Shown here piece by piece: positions 45,136 through 53,870 of a stretch of DNA of 64,000 bases. The notes beneath the pieces are model-generated. The model saw only the letters and a program-made list of their open reading frames with translations, did not search any database and had not been told where the DNA came from. How positions within the stretch are numbered: the stretch's first letter is position 1; each line of letters starts with the position of its first letter. The stretch is from DASUFE01 sp036274675. Lineage in GTDB: Bacteria; Pseudomonadota; Gammaproteobacteria; HTCC5015. The stretch is taken from contig DASUFE010000115.1 of the NCBI GenBank assembly GCA_036274675.1, positions 17,472 to 81,471 on the forward strand, given 5' to 3'. A program made the translations under genes and the position numbers.

Positions 45136-45816
45136 ATGCCTTATTCAAGTACATCCAGACTGCCGGCTTCCGTCAGAAACACACTGCCCAAAGGGGCTCA
45201 GACGATATATCGCAAGGCATTCGAGAATGCCTGGGAAGAATACAAGAGTCCCGACAAACGCCGAAGCCGCGCCTCCCGGGAAGAGGTCGCGCACAAGGTC
45301 GCGTGGTCAGCTGTAAAAGATAAATATCAGAAAAACGGCGAAGGCAAATGGTCAACCCGCGGCGGCGCATCCAGATCCGCCGCCGCCAAACCTGCCGCGA
45401 GAAAGAGCGGGGTGAAATCAGCCGCAGCCGAAATGAAGCAAAAATCGGCGCGCAAATCACCGGCCAAAACGCAAACCAAAGTCGCGGCCGTTAAAACGAA
45501 AACCGCCGCCAGGGCGGGTGGCCGCGCGCAACAGGCACGCTGGAAAGCGGCCTCCACCGTCCGGAAGACCAAGGCAACGCAAGGAACGCGGAGCAAGAAT
45601 GCCGCTGGAAGCCGCGCCAAAACGGCGGCGGGAGCCCAGCAGAAAGCGCGCAGATCCCGTAAATCCGCAGCCGCTGCCTCTCCCAGACGGCGCTCCGGGC
45701 GTCAATCCGCCGAGACCGTGAGCACTGGTCAGCACACGCAACCGGAACATGTAATGTCGCAACCGCTTCCGGAACACGCATCCATTCAGCAGAGCGATGC
45801 CGGCCAGGTTTCCTGA
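45136..45816 (+). CDS. ChaB-domain protein with histone-H1-like Lys/Ala tail
   Basis: This protein (226 residues) has a ChaB domain (~1-75; TLPKGAQTIYRKAFENAWEE, then KVAWSAVKDKYQK), then ~130 residues very rich in Lys, Ala, Arg and Ser (for example KSARKSPAKTQTKVAAVKTK), and a Gln/His/Ser C-terminus. ChaB alone is ~76 residues in E. coli. The tail resembles bacterial histone-H1-like proteins and probably binds DNA or RNA. AGGAG lies upstream at good spacing. A sigma-54 site lies 38 bp upstream. Confidence 0.9.
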   Translation: MPYSSTSRLPASVRNTLPKGAQTIYRKAFENAWEEYKSPDKRRSRASREEVAHKVAWSAVKDKYQKNGEGKWSTRGGASRSAAAKPAARKSGVKSAAAEMKQKSARKSPAKTQTKVAAVKTKTAARAGGRAQQARWKAASTVRKTKATQGTRSKNAAGSRAKTAAGAQQKARRSRKSAAAASPRRRSGRQSAETVSTGQHTQPEHVMSQPLPEHASIQQSDAGQVS

Positions 45817-45922
45817 AACCTGACGGGGTAATTTTTACACGTGGAAAATGGCGCATAGGTAATATTTACCGCGATGCTGACTGTGCGCCGCCACGCCAGG
45901 CTTCGGCAAAAACCGATATCGA

Positions 45923-45972
45923 AAAAAATTGCGCCGCCAGGCACGTTTTAGAGCCGGGCGGCGCAATTTTTT
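45923..45972. terminator. Bidirectional terminator
   Basis: Perfect 16-bp stem AAAAAATTGCGCCGCC/GGCGGCGCAATTTTTT (45923-45938 with 45957-45972), loop 18 nt. It sits between convergent chaB and hemerythrin genes. Confidence 0.9.
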
Positions 45973-46070
45973 GGAAAGTACAGACAAACCGATCTTCATC
46001 CTTAAAGAAACAGTTTATTCCGGACTGAGTTCCGTCCGGTTTAATGCAGTTTACGTGCCAACCCTGTCTT

Positions 46071-46535
46071 CTACTGTATGGGAACGGGCTGTAATGCCGC
46101 CTTTACCACGAGCGAGCGGTTGCGCATTCGTGTACCGAGATCTTCCGCAAGCTCCTCGCTCAAGGCCTGCCTCGCCTTTTTGAAAAGTTCAGCTTCCTCC
46201 TCTTCGATATGGTGCTCGAGCAGTTCCCGGAGCATCATGAACTTCGCCGTCCATTCGGGAGTGTCATTGGGCATCGTCCCCAGCTCTTCGAGCAAAAGAC
46301 CCGCCACGCGATGCTCGTTCTCCGCCTCCAGTTCGGGCGTCTTCAGTTCCGGGAGATATTTGAGCTGGGAATAGAAAACAGCTTCTTCCACCTTGCTATG
46401 AACGAGCAGCGCCAGCTTGAAATCCTGGAACGCAGCCTCGCGCTTTTTCGGCGCCCTCTGTCCCGAATCCCCGATCTGTTCCAGCAGTCGCCTGAGTTCG
46501 TCGTGATCACTTTTAAGTTGTGAATATATATCCAT
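46071..46535 (-). CDS. Hemerythrin-like (HHE) domain protein
   Basis: A helical protein (154 residues) with the HHE iron ligands visible: KSDHDELRRLL, HSKVEEAVFY, ENEHRVAGLLLEEL and LEHHIEEEEAELF. Such proteins bind a di-iron centre and are linked to oxygen, NO or oxidative stress. ATG 46535 is chosen since AGGG lies 6 bp upstream; the frame extends upstream without support. The C-terminal ~20 residues are basic. A sigma-54 site lies 47 bp before the start. Confidence 0.92.
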   Translation of the reverse strand: MDIYSQLKSDHDELRRLLEQIGDSGQRAPKKREAAFQDFKLALLVHSKVEEAVFYSQLKYLPELKTPELEAENEHRVAGLLLEELGTMPNDTPEWTAKFMMLRELLEHHIEEEEAELFKKARQALSEELAEDLGTRMRNRSLVVKAALQPVPIQ

Positions 46536-46581
46536 ATGCATCCCTTTGTTGATTTTGAGAAAGGCAGCTTTCAATTCGGGA

Positions 46582-46596
46582 GCAACTGTCATGCCG
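46582..46596 (-). promoter_or_regulatory. Sigma-54 promoter candidate for the hemerythrin gene
   Basis: Minus strand cGGCATgacagTTGC, followed by TC: correct -24/-12 spacing. Transcription would start near 46570, about 35 bases before the ATG. Confidence 0.65.
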
Positions 46597-46673
46597 CGTA
46601 TTCTTCTGAAAGCACTCGACGGATTTTGTAACCATTACCGGGCCTGCTTGCAAGTATTGCAACGAAACGCCAG

Positions 46674-46688
46674 CGGCATGCGGATTGC
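46674..46688 (+). promoter_or_regulatory. Sigma-54 promoter candidate for the 50-residue lipoprotein gene
   Basis: cGGCATgcggaTTGC, followed by AT: correct spacing. It leaves a leader of about 130 bases, longer than at the other sites, so the assignment to the 46830 gene is less certain. Confidence 0.55.
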
Positions 46689-46829
46689 ATTTACTGTTTT
46701 GCATTCCTGAGCTGCCGCTTCACGAATCGATTGAGATGACGTGGCGGCGGCACTGCGGCGCATGGAAGTTCGCGCTGACCAGGAATGTTCCAGGTCTAAA
46801 ATGAACAATAACGAAGGAGATTATCGAAA

Positions 46830-46982
46830 ATGAAACATCCTGTTATCTTGTCTGCAATTCTCTTTTCCGCCGTGATTGCCGGTGGCTGCGAGCATACCGC
46901 CCACAAAACTCAGGACGCCGTTGAAGACGCCGGCGACGCAGCGGAAGATGCCGGCGATGAAATCGAGGACGCGACGGACTGA
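46830..46982 (+). CDS. Small acidic lipoprotein, entericidin-like
   Basis: This ORF of 50 residues begins MKHPVILSAILFSAVIAGGC with the lipid-accepting Cys at position 20. The mature part has repeats of the type DAGDAAEDAGDEIEDATD, net acidic and probably helical. AAGGAGA lies 9 bp upstream (46814-46820). Entericidin-type lipoproteins have similar size and Asp/Ala-rich helices. It is too short for many gene callers. A sigma-54 site lies upstream, divergent from the hemerythrin site. Confidence 0.8.
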   Translation: MKHPVILSAILFSAVIAGGCEHTAHKTQDAVEDAGDAAEDAGDEIEDATD

Positions 46983-47082
46983 CGCTTGTTAAATAACCGT
47001 TAAGGAACTCTGATTACCCAGAGGCTTTACTACGGGCTCTGGGAGCTCAGGAATGAATTATCAGAGCTTCTCTTTAAAGTAA

Positions 47083-48510
47083 TTAATCGGCCTGCGGCTT
47101 CTGCCCCTGCATTAACACCCGCAGGGGTGCCGCGGCCCCGTTCTTGCCCTCACCGAAATACAGTGTCCGGCTCGGGAGCGGCATCTCGATACCTTTTTCA
47201 TCAAAGGCAAGCTTGATGCGCCGGTTGAATTCCCGGCCCACCGTCCACTGTTTGGCGGGAATGGTTTTGACACGCGCCTTGATGATCATGGCGCTGTCCT
47301 CGAAGCGGTCTACGCCCATAATCTCAAGGGGTTCCAGAATAAACCCCCGGTAAGGATCTTCCTGGCGTATGGATTCGTCGATCTCGCGCAGGCACTCCTC
47401 CACCTCACCCGCATCCTCGCGGTAAGAAACCGCGATATCCATGACATAGAAACTGAAGTCCTTGGTCCAGTTCTCGAGAGTGCTGATCTCGCTGAACGGC
47501 ACCGTGTAGACGATCCCTTGCGAATCGCGGAGCTGTATTTTCCGGATGGTGATCCTCTCGACCGCGCCGGTATGGCCGGCAACCTTGATCACGTCGCCGA
47601 CCTGGATCAGATCCTCGAAGATAATGGTGAACCCCGTAAGCAGATCCTTGACGAAGGTCTGCGCGCCGAAACCGAGCGCGATGCCGAAAATACCGGCGCC
47701 CGCAAGCAGCGGCATGATATCGACGCCCACTTCGGACAATATCACCAGCGTGAACAGGCAAATCAGCACCAGCAACAGGAAATTGCGTGCGATTGGCAGC
47801 AGGGTCCGCATCCGGTTACCGCCATTGCCGTCGGCCTTGCGCATGGCCTGCTCGATCAGAGTGTTGAATATCTCCCACAGCGCAGCCGCGACACCCAGTA
47901 TCAGGATAATGTGGAGCAACGCCGCCAGGGCCGCACCTGCAGACCCTTCCCCGAGGAATTTGAAGTCGGTCACCTGCCAGGCCAGGCCGAGCGCGTACAG
48001 CAATAAACCGAAACTCAACAGATAACCCGCGTAGCGCAGCAGCCGTATATAGATTTCGAAGCGGGCATGGTCCAGGGCGAAACGATCCTTGACCCGGTGC
48101 AGCCGCCGTTGCGCCATGGAAGCGCTTATACGCACCAAAATCATCAGCAGCACGGCGCAGCCGAAAGCCGCGATCGATACCACAATCCTGCCCAGCAGAG
48201 AGCTGTCGAGCCCATAGCGGCGCAACAGCGCGCGATAGTCCTTCTGTATAAGTTCCAGGCGCGCCTTGATGCTGCCTTCCTCTGTCGCCTGCCTGGTTGC
48301 GGTTCGCTGTTCTTCATGGAGCTTGAGCAGAGTCTTGAGTTCCGATATGAACTCCTTGCGCGCGGTTTCGCTCTCGAGGGTTTCGATCAGCTCCTGAAGC
48401 TCATCGTCAGTGACCGCCGGTCTGGCGGGAGGATTCTGCGGCTGTGCCCACGCACAGGCGCAGAATAAAAATACGGTTATTGATAATTGAAAAGCTCTTT
48501 TAAGTTTCAT
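47083..48510 (-). CDS. Mechanosensitive ion channel, MscS family
   Basis: This protein (475 residues) has a signal peptide (ITVFLFCACAWAQ), a periplasmic coiled region (~35-100), and four to five membrane helices. The pore-lining helix and adjacent loop appear as LLAGAGIFGIALGFGAQTFVKDLLTGFTIIFED, given here as blocks AGAGIFGIALGFGAQ and FVKDLLTGF. The cytoplasmic beta domain (GHTGAVERITIRKIQLRD) is complete. It opens under membrane tension to release osmolytes. ATG 48510 gives the signal peptide; the frame extends 10 codons further. No sigma-54 site was seen. Confidence 0.92.
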   Translation of the reverse strand: MKLKRAFQLSITVFLFCACAWAQPQNPPARPAVTDDELQELIETLESETARKEFISELKTLLKLHEEQRTATRQATEEGSIKARLELIQKDYRALLRRYGLDSSLLGRIVVSIAAFGCAVLLMILVRISASMAQRRLHRVKDRFALDHARFEIYIRLLRYAGYLLSFGLLLYALGLAWQVTDFKFLGEGSAGAALAALLHIILILGVAAALWEIFNTLIEQAMRKADGNGGNRMRTLLPIARNFLLLVLICLFTLVILSEVGVDIMPLLAGAGIFGIALGFGAQTFVKDLLTGFTIIFEDLIQVGDVIKVAGHTGAVERITIRKIQLRDSQGIVYTVPFSEISTLENWTKDFSFYVMDIAVSYREDAGEVEECLREIDESIRQEDPYRGFILEPLEIMGVDRFEDSAMIIKARVKTIPAKQWTVGREFNRRIKLAFDEKGIEMPLPSRTLYFGEGKNGAAAPLRVLMQGQKPQAD

Positions 48511-48570
48511 GCGGATAACTCTGGAATACTTGACCGCCACACTCTAGCACATCTGCCAGGGTGAAAAAAA

Positions 48571-48593
48571 ACCGGGAGCATTCCGCTCCCGGT
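48571..48593 (-). terminator. Rho-independent terminator after the CBM2/PKD gene
   Basis: ACCGGGAGC/GCTCCCGGT perfect 9-bp stem, 5-nt loop, followed on the minus strand by TTTTTTT. It lies about 70 bp beyond the stop at 48664. Confidence 0.92.
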
Positions 48594-48663
48594 TCTGTTT
48601 CCCAAAGCTCGGTGTACCCCTTATGCAAGGGCTCATCCTGGTTTTAAGGCGCAGCCACGTCGC

Positions 48664-50415
48664 TCACTGTATCGTGATCAGGATACTTTTAGTGGCGGTG
48701 CCACCCCGCTGATCGTTCACCGTCACGCTCAAATTGCGCGTACCGCTGCTGCCCGCCTGGTAGAGGTGATTGAAGACCGGCGAGGTGAGAGTGATCGGGG
48801 CAGAACCGTCCCCCCAGTTCCAGGTATAGGTCAGGGGGTCGCCGTCCGGATCGCTTGAACCTGAAGCATCGACTCGCACATTCAGCGGCGCGGGCCCGCT
48901 GGTCGGACTCGCCGTCAGGGCGGCAACCGGCTGATGGTTCGCCGGCGGCGGGGTCTTGTTGTCGCAGATCGCCCCCATGACTTCCGTGCCCTGCAGGTTT
49001 ATTGCGCTGGAAGACTTTTGGCCGTAAAAGCCGAAGCTGATCCAGCTGGCAGGCTGAATGACGCCGTTATACGTCAGGGAACTGGCGATGTAGGGATTCG
49101 AGCCGGCCACATTGGCATTAAACGGATTGTTTACGGTCACACCCGCCGGGAACTGCCACCAGACTTGCCAACCGTTGGTGGGCGCCGTGCCGTAGTTGCT
49201 GAGGTAGACCGTGGCGGCGAAGCTGCTGCCGAAATCACTCACTTCCATCTTGCAGGCGGGCTCACCCGAATCCCGAACCAATACGCCGCCCGAGTTTATG
49301 TTGCTCGCGCCGCCGCGGCCGTCTTCGACGCCCACAAAAAAGACGTAGGTGCCCGGTTGGGCAGCAGTCCACGTCACGATCGGCCCGGTGGCCGTCTGAT
49401 TGCCGTTGATAATCCATTCATAACTCAAAGCATCACCGTCGGCATCGGAGGAAGCCGAGGCATCCGCCGTCATCGTCACCGGCGCAAATTTGCCGCGCGG
49501 ACTGACCAGCATATTGGCCATCGGGTGAGCATTCACGGGATTATCTGCGTTCACCGTGATCATCACGTAATGCACACCTGTGCCGCCGCGATTGTCGCTA
49601 ACCGTGAGTTTGACACTATAGATGCCGCCCGCGACGAAGCTATGGCTCACGACCTTGACCGAAGCCATGCTGCCGTCGTCGAAATCCCAGGCAAAGCTCA
49701 GCGGGTCGCCGTTGGCATCGCTGGACAGGCTGCCGTCGAAGGTGATCGTCACTGGCGCCATGCCGTCCAGCGTGCTGACGCTGAAATTCGCGACAGGAGC
49801 AATATTCGCGCCGGATGAGGATGAACTGCTCGAGCTGCTGCTCGACGAGGAGGAACTCGAAGAGGAGCTTGAGCTGCTGCTCGAACTGCTGGACGACGCA
49901 GAGCTTGAAGACGAGGAACTGCTGCTCGAGGATGACGAGCTGCTGGAAGACGAGCTGGAACTGCTGCTTGAGGAAGAGCTTGAAGACGAAGAGCTGCTGC
50001 TCGAAGAAGAGCTGCTTGACGAACTTGAAGAACTGGAACTGGAACTGCCACCGGACCCGGTACAGGCCGGAGCCACGAAACTGCCATCATGCGTGCCCGT
50101 GAACCCGAAGCCCGTGCTCTGGCCGGGCTGCAGGGCCTGCCAGCTGCAGCAGTTGGTAAAAGTCCAGGCCGGATACGCGCCCGACTTGGTCACGTTCCAG
50201 AAATTGTCGACGGTGACAGGCTCGCTGAACATCACCTTTACCGACCAGCCGCCGATCGCGGTGGTCCCGGTGTTGGTGACGTTGATATTCACCTGGTAAA
50301 AATTGCCCGACACATTGACGGGCGTCGCGGTACAACTGTGCGCAGCCTGCGCATTTTCAAAAGGCAGCAGCAGTGCCGCCATAAAAAATGTTGTAACAAG
50401 TAATCCGGTACGCAT
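48664..50415 (-). CDS. Secreted carbohydrate-binding protein: CBM2, poly-Ser linker, PKD, PKD, CBM2-like, PKD
   Basis: This protein (583 residues) has a signal peptide (to about FENAQA, residue ~24), an N-terminal CBM2-like domain (~27-118; VNVTNTGTTAIGGWSVKVMF and WNVTKSGAYPAW), and a 78-residue Ser linker (124-201, one Ala). PKD domains follow at ~205-290 and ~293-380, then a second CBM2-like module (~385-475; VYLSNYGTAPTNGWQVWWQF) and a third PKD (~490-583). No glycoside hydrolase, lipase or protease domain is visible, so it is a binding or scaffolding protein. Poly-Ser linkers are typical of Cellvibrio/Saccharophagus-type enzymes. AGGAGG precedes the ATG. A terminator follows. Confidence 0.87.
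   Translation of the reverse strand: MRTGLLVTTFFMAALLLPFENAQAAHSCTATPVNVSGNFYQVNINVTNTGTTAIGGWSVKVMFSEPVTVDNFWNVTKSGAYPAWTFTNCCSWQALQPGQSTGFGFTGTHDGSFVAPACTGSGGSSSSSSSSSSSSSSSSSSSSSSSSSSSSSSSSSSSSSSSSSSSSSSSSSASSSSSSSSSSSSSSSSSSSSSSSSSSSSGANIAPVANFSVSTLDGMAPVTITFDGSLSSDANGDPLSFAWDFDDGSMASVKVVSHSFVAGGIYSVKLTVSDNRGGTGVHYVMITVNADNPVNAHPMANMLVSPRGKFAPVTMTADASASSDADGDALSYEWIINGNQTATGPIVTWTAAQPGTYVFFVGVEDGRGGASNINSGGVLVRDSGEPACKMEVSDFGSSFAATVYLSNYGTAPTNGWQVWWQFPAGVTVNNPFNANVAGSNPYIASSLTYNGVIQPASWISFGFYGQKSSSAINLQGTEVMGAICDNKTPPPANHQPVAALTASPTSGPAPLNVRVDASGSSDPDGDPLTYTWNWGDGSAPITLTSPVFNHLYQAGSSGTRNLSVTVNDQRGGTATKSILITIQ
49813..50046 (-). repeat. Low-complexity serine-codon tract
   Basis: 234 bp encoding 78 residues, all Ser except one Ala, using mixed AGC, AGT, TCG, TCC, TCA and TCT codons. 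The mixed codons argue for selection on the protein, not simple slippage. The opposite strand gives a spurious Glu/Leu-rich open frame. Confidence 0.9.
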
Positions 50416-50740
50416 AATCAAAATCCCTCCTACCCATAGTCCTTGTAAAGTTCTGTTGAAATTTGTTATCTGCGCAATCAATGCGCGGAATGCCATCCGC
50501 CACGGGTACCGCTTATGACCGTTTGCAGAAAGCATGGCTGACAAATCGGAATGCGCCCGAAGCCGACAGAGAGAGCGCGGCTACCATATGAAGCGCTCGC
50601 GTTGCAGTCAAGCTCCGGATTTTCCGGCTTTACGACCGCTCTTCAGTCAGGACTTTATCTGGCTTATGCAGGCACTTTCGTCAGGTATTTGTACTCATCA
50701 AGACCACATCCTTCGTCAGCCCATATATAATGCACAGCCT
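50416..50740. other. Divergent intergenic region between the CBM2/PKD gene and uup
   Basis: No gene. It holds the AGGAGG of the CBM2/PKD gene and, just before uup, a perfect TATAAT at 50726-50731 only 9 bp from the uup ATG. If used, that box would give a nearly leaderless uup message; the -35 region is poor. Confidence 0.4.
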
Positions 50741-52636
50741 ATGTCACTGGTCCGTTTCAGCAACGTATTCCTCGAATTCGGTACGCAGAAAATTCTCATC
50801 GATGCCGAATTCTCCATTGAACCCGGCGAACGTGTCTGCCTGATCGGGCGTAACGGCGCCGGTAAGTCGACCATGCTCAGGCTGATCACCGGCCGCCAGC
50901 AGGCGGATGCAGGCGAAGTCCAGCATCGCAAACATTTGCGCATCAGCCAGCTCGACCAGGAACTGCCGGACCGGCTGGACCGGACGGTGAAAGAAGTAAT
51001 ACAGGAAGGACTGGCGTTCCAGCAGAGCCTGATTGACCAGTACCATGAATTACTGAAGCAGCCGAACAAACGCAATATGTCCGAGATTGAGGAGCTACAG
51101 CACCAGATCGAGGACAGCGGTGGCTGGAATATCGAACAGCAGACCGAGAAGATCGTCACGCAACTGAACCTGCCGCTGGAGCAGAAACTTGGCGAGCTTT
51201 CAGGCGGCTGGCAGCGGCGCGTGCTGCTCGGCCGGGCCCTGGTCTCGCAGCCCGAACTGTTGCTGCTGGATGAACCGACCAATCACCTGGATATCTCGAC
51301 CATCGAATGGCTGGAAAGTCAGATTCTGGGTTTCAAGGGCAGTGTCATTTTCATTACGCATGACCGCAATTTCCTGCAACGGCTCGCGACCCGCATCGTC
51401 GAGATCGACCGCGGCCGGCTGGTAAGCTGGCCCGGCAGCTTCCGGAACTACCTCGAACTCAAGGAAAAGGCTATTGAGGAGGAAGACACCCGCAACGCGC
51501 TGTTCGACAAGAAACTGGCCCAGGAAGAGGAATGGATTCGGCGCGGCGTGAAGGCGCGGCGCACGCGCAATGAAGGCCGGGTGCGCGCGCTCTACGCCCT
51601 GCGCGAGGAATTCGGAAAACGCATCAAGCGCGCGGGTAAAGTGCGCATGCATGTGGAAACGGCCGAGCAGTCGGCCCGCAAGGTCATCGAAGCACGCCAC
51701 ATCAGCCATGGCTACAATGGCCGGATGCTGATCAATGATTTCTCGATCCGGGTGATGCGCGGCGACCGCATCGGCCTGATCGGAAACAACGGCGTCGGCA
51801 AAAGCACGCTTCTCAAAATCCTGCTCGGCCAGCTGACGCCCGGCCAGGGATCGCTGAAACTGGGCGTCAACATCGAAGTCGGTTTCCTGGACCAGATACG
51901 GCAAAAACTCGAACCGGACAAGAGCGTGGCCTACAATGTCGGCGACGGCCGCGACTACATCCGGGTCAATGACCGTGAGATACACATCATAGGATATCTG
52001 AAAAATTTCCTGTTCAGCCCGGAACGCGCGATGACGCCGGTGAAGGTGATGTCCGGCGGAGAATGTAACCGCATTCTGCTGGCCAAGCTGTTCACGCGCC
52101 CGACCAACCTGCTGGTGCTGGACGAACCCACCAACGACCTGGACGTGGAAATGCTCGAAGTGCTGGAAGAACAGCTCATGGAATATCCCGGAACCCTTAT
52201 CATCGTCAGTCACGACCGCGAGTTTCTCGACAACGTCGTGACCAGCGTCCTGGTGTTCGAGGGCGACGGCAAGGTACAGCAGTACGCGGGCGGCTACAGC
52301 GACTGGCTGCGGCGGGGACGCGGCCTGATGCAAACCGACACCCCTCTCGCGAAACCGGATTCAGGTAAAGCGGCTCCGGCACCCAAAACGCCCAAGCCCT
52401 CCCAGAAACTGAGCTACAAGTACCAGCGCGAACTCGAGCAGATCCCCAACCGTATCGAGACCCTGGAAAAGGAGATCGCGCAGCTGCACGCGCAAATCAC
52501 CGCGCCTGATTTTCACAGGCAGGGCTATGAATCGCAACAACCTGTGTTGACGGCGCTCGGCGAAAAACAGCGCGCGCTCGACGAAGCGATGGAACAGTGG
52601 ATCAGGCTCGAGGCCATGGCAGGCCAGGGCGATTGA
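50741..52636 (+). CDS. uup: ABC-F family ATPase Uup
   Basis: This soluble protein (631 residues) has two ABC domains and no membrane part. Domain 1: Walker A GRNGAGKST, signature LSGGW, Walker B LLLLDEPTNHLD. Domain 2: Walker A GNNGVGKST, signature MSGGE, Walker B LLVLDEPTNDLD. A C-terminal coiled coil (LSYKYQRELEQIPNRIETLE) follows, typical of Uup. ABC-F proteins act on ribosomes; Uup also affects precise transposon excision. ATG 50741 (MSLVRFSNVF) matches the family start, and ~69 upstream in-frame codons look non-coding. It lies opposite the CBM2/PKD gene. Confidence 0.95.
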   Translation: MSLVRFSNVFLEFGTQKILIDAEFSIEPGERVCLIGRNGAGKSTMLRLITGRQQADAGEVQHRKHLRISQLDQELPDRLDRTVKEVIQEGLAFQQSLIDQYHELLKQPNKRNMSEIEELQHQIEDSGGWNIEQQTEKIVTQLNLPLEQKLGELSGGWQRRVLLGRALVSQPELLLLDEPTNHLDISTIEWLESQILGFKGSVIFITHDRNFLQRLATRIVEIDRGRLVSWPGSFRNYLELKEKAIEEEDTRNALFDKKLAQEEEWIRRGVKARRTRNEGRVRALYALREEFGKRIKRAGKVRMHVETAEQSARKVIEARHISHGYNGRMLINDFSIRVMRGDRIGLIGNNGVGKSTLLKILLGQLTPGQGSLKLGVNIEVGFLDQIRQKLEPDKSVAYNVGDGRDYIRVNDREIHIIGYLKNFLFSPERAMTPVKVMSGGECNRILLAKLFTRPTNLLVLDEPTNDLDVEMLEVLEEQLMEYPGTLIIVSHDREFLDNVVTSVLVFEGDGKVQQYAGGYSDWLRRGRGLMQTDTPLAKPDSGKAAPAPKTPKPSQKLSYKYQRELEQIPNRIETLEKEIAQLHAQITAPDFHRQGYESQQPVLTALGEKQRALDEAMEQWIRLEAMAGQGD

Positions 52637-52714
52637 AAATTCAGCGGGCGGAAAATTTTCTTTTGAATTGAGGCCAGGCCACGGCCGGTTAAGACATACC
52701 CCTGGATACAAGCG

Positions 52715-53089
52715 CTATGATGGCAGCTTTGTCAGTTTCTCCAGGTATTCCTTTATATAGGAACTGATGGAGGAGACATGGCGGGCATCGATGCGTGTGA
52801 ATTCGACGCCGAAGTGGTCGCTGCTTGATCCGCTCCAATGCCGAATAATGCCGTAGGCCCTGAATGACCGCATGCCCGGCAAGGTGATGACCAGTTCGAC
52901 CTCGGTTCCCAGATCACAGCCGGCGAATCGATGCGGCACCTGCACGCCGATCCCTGAAATGCTGATGTCGCGGGCCGGCAAGACATCGATATGGTCCGTG
53001 CCCATAATCTGGACTTCAACTGCCGCAGCCTTCGGGGGTTTGACACGCGGCGCAACCCGTTGATTAGCATTTTTAGCTTTAGCATTCAT
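52715..53089 (-). CDS. PilZ domain protein
   Basis: This protein (124 residues) has the c-di-GMP-binding motifs of PilZ: an N-terminal RxxxR (RVAPRV) and DxSxxG (DISISGIGV). It is therefore probably a c-di-GMP receptor. The beta-barrel continues through ITLPGMRSFRAYGIIRHW and FGVEFTRID to a C-terminal helix. ATG 53089 has GGAGG 9 bp upstream. It is a single-domain effector; partner unknown. Confidence 0.9.
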   Translation of the reverse strand: MNAKAKNANQRVAPRVKPPKAAAVEVQIMGTDHIDVLPARDISISGIGVQVPHRFAGCDLGTEVELVITLPGMRSFRAYGIIRHWSGSSSDHFGVEFTRIDARHVSSISSYIKEYLEKLTKLPS

Positions 53090-53279
53090 ATCTTTCACCC
53101 TCCCCGGCAAACCAAAAAATCCGGGTTAGTACTGAGGAATATAGCTCAACGACATGAATCCGGCCGGGAAAAAAGTCCGCCTCAAGCAGGTGGCCTGCCG
53201 AATATCCGCAAATCACCGCCGCTGGTCGGCTTTGAGTCCGATCGCCGGCCGGCTCATGCAGGGGATAAACGCCGCGGAA

Positions 53280-53866
<587 letters not shown>

Positions 53867-53870
53867 AAAA

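Noticed and set aside
44807..45154. Minus-strand frame of 115 codons across the SDR/chaB gap
   Set aside because: It reads through both divergent promoter sites and has Cys/Arg/Thr-rich, non-protein-like sequence. The 59-residue frame at 44829-45008 with a good ribosome site is preferred.
46653..46674. Another TGGCG...TTGC sigma-54-like match on the minus strand
   Set aside because: Only 9 bases lie between GG and GC instead of the strict 10.
46740..46756. TGGCGGCGGCACTGC with GG-N10-GC spacing
   Set aside because: It sits in GC-rich sequence where such spacing arises by chance, and both elements deviate from consensus; the site at 46674 is better.
49813..50046. Tandem-repeat or CRISPR-like look of the serine tract
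   Set aside because: No constant repeat and spacer lengths; synonymous Ser codons are mixed, and the tract stays in frame within a good protein.
49622..50299. Plus-strand Glu/Leu-rich acidic frame
   Set aside because: It is the complement of the serine-codon tract and its flanks; the minus-strand CBM/PKD protein explains the sequence.
51200..52333. Long minus-strand frame opposite uup
   Set aside because: Mirror of the uup coding frame; no family match and no start signal.
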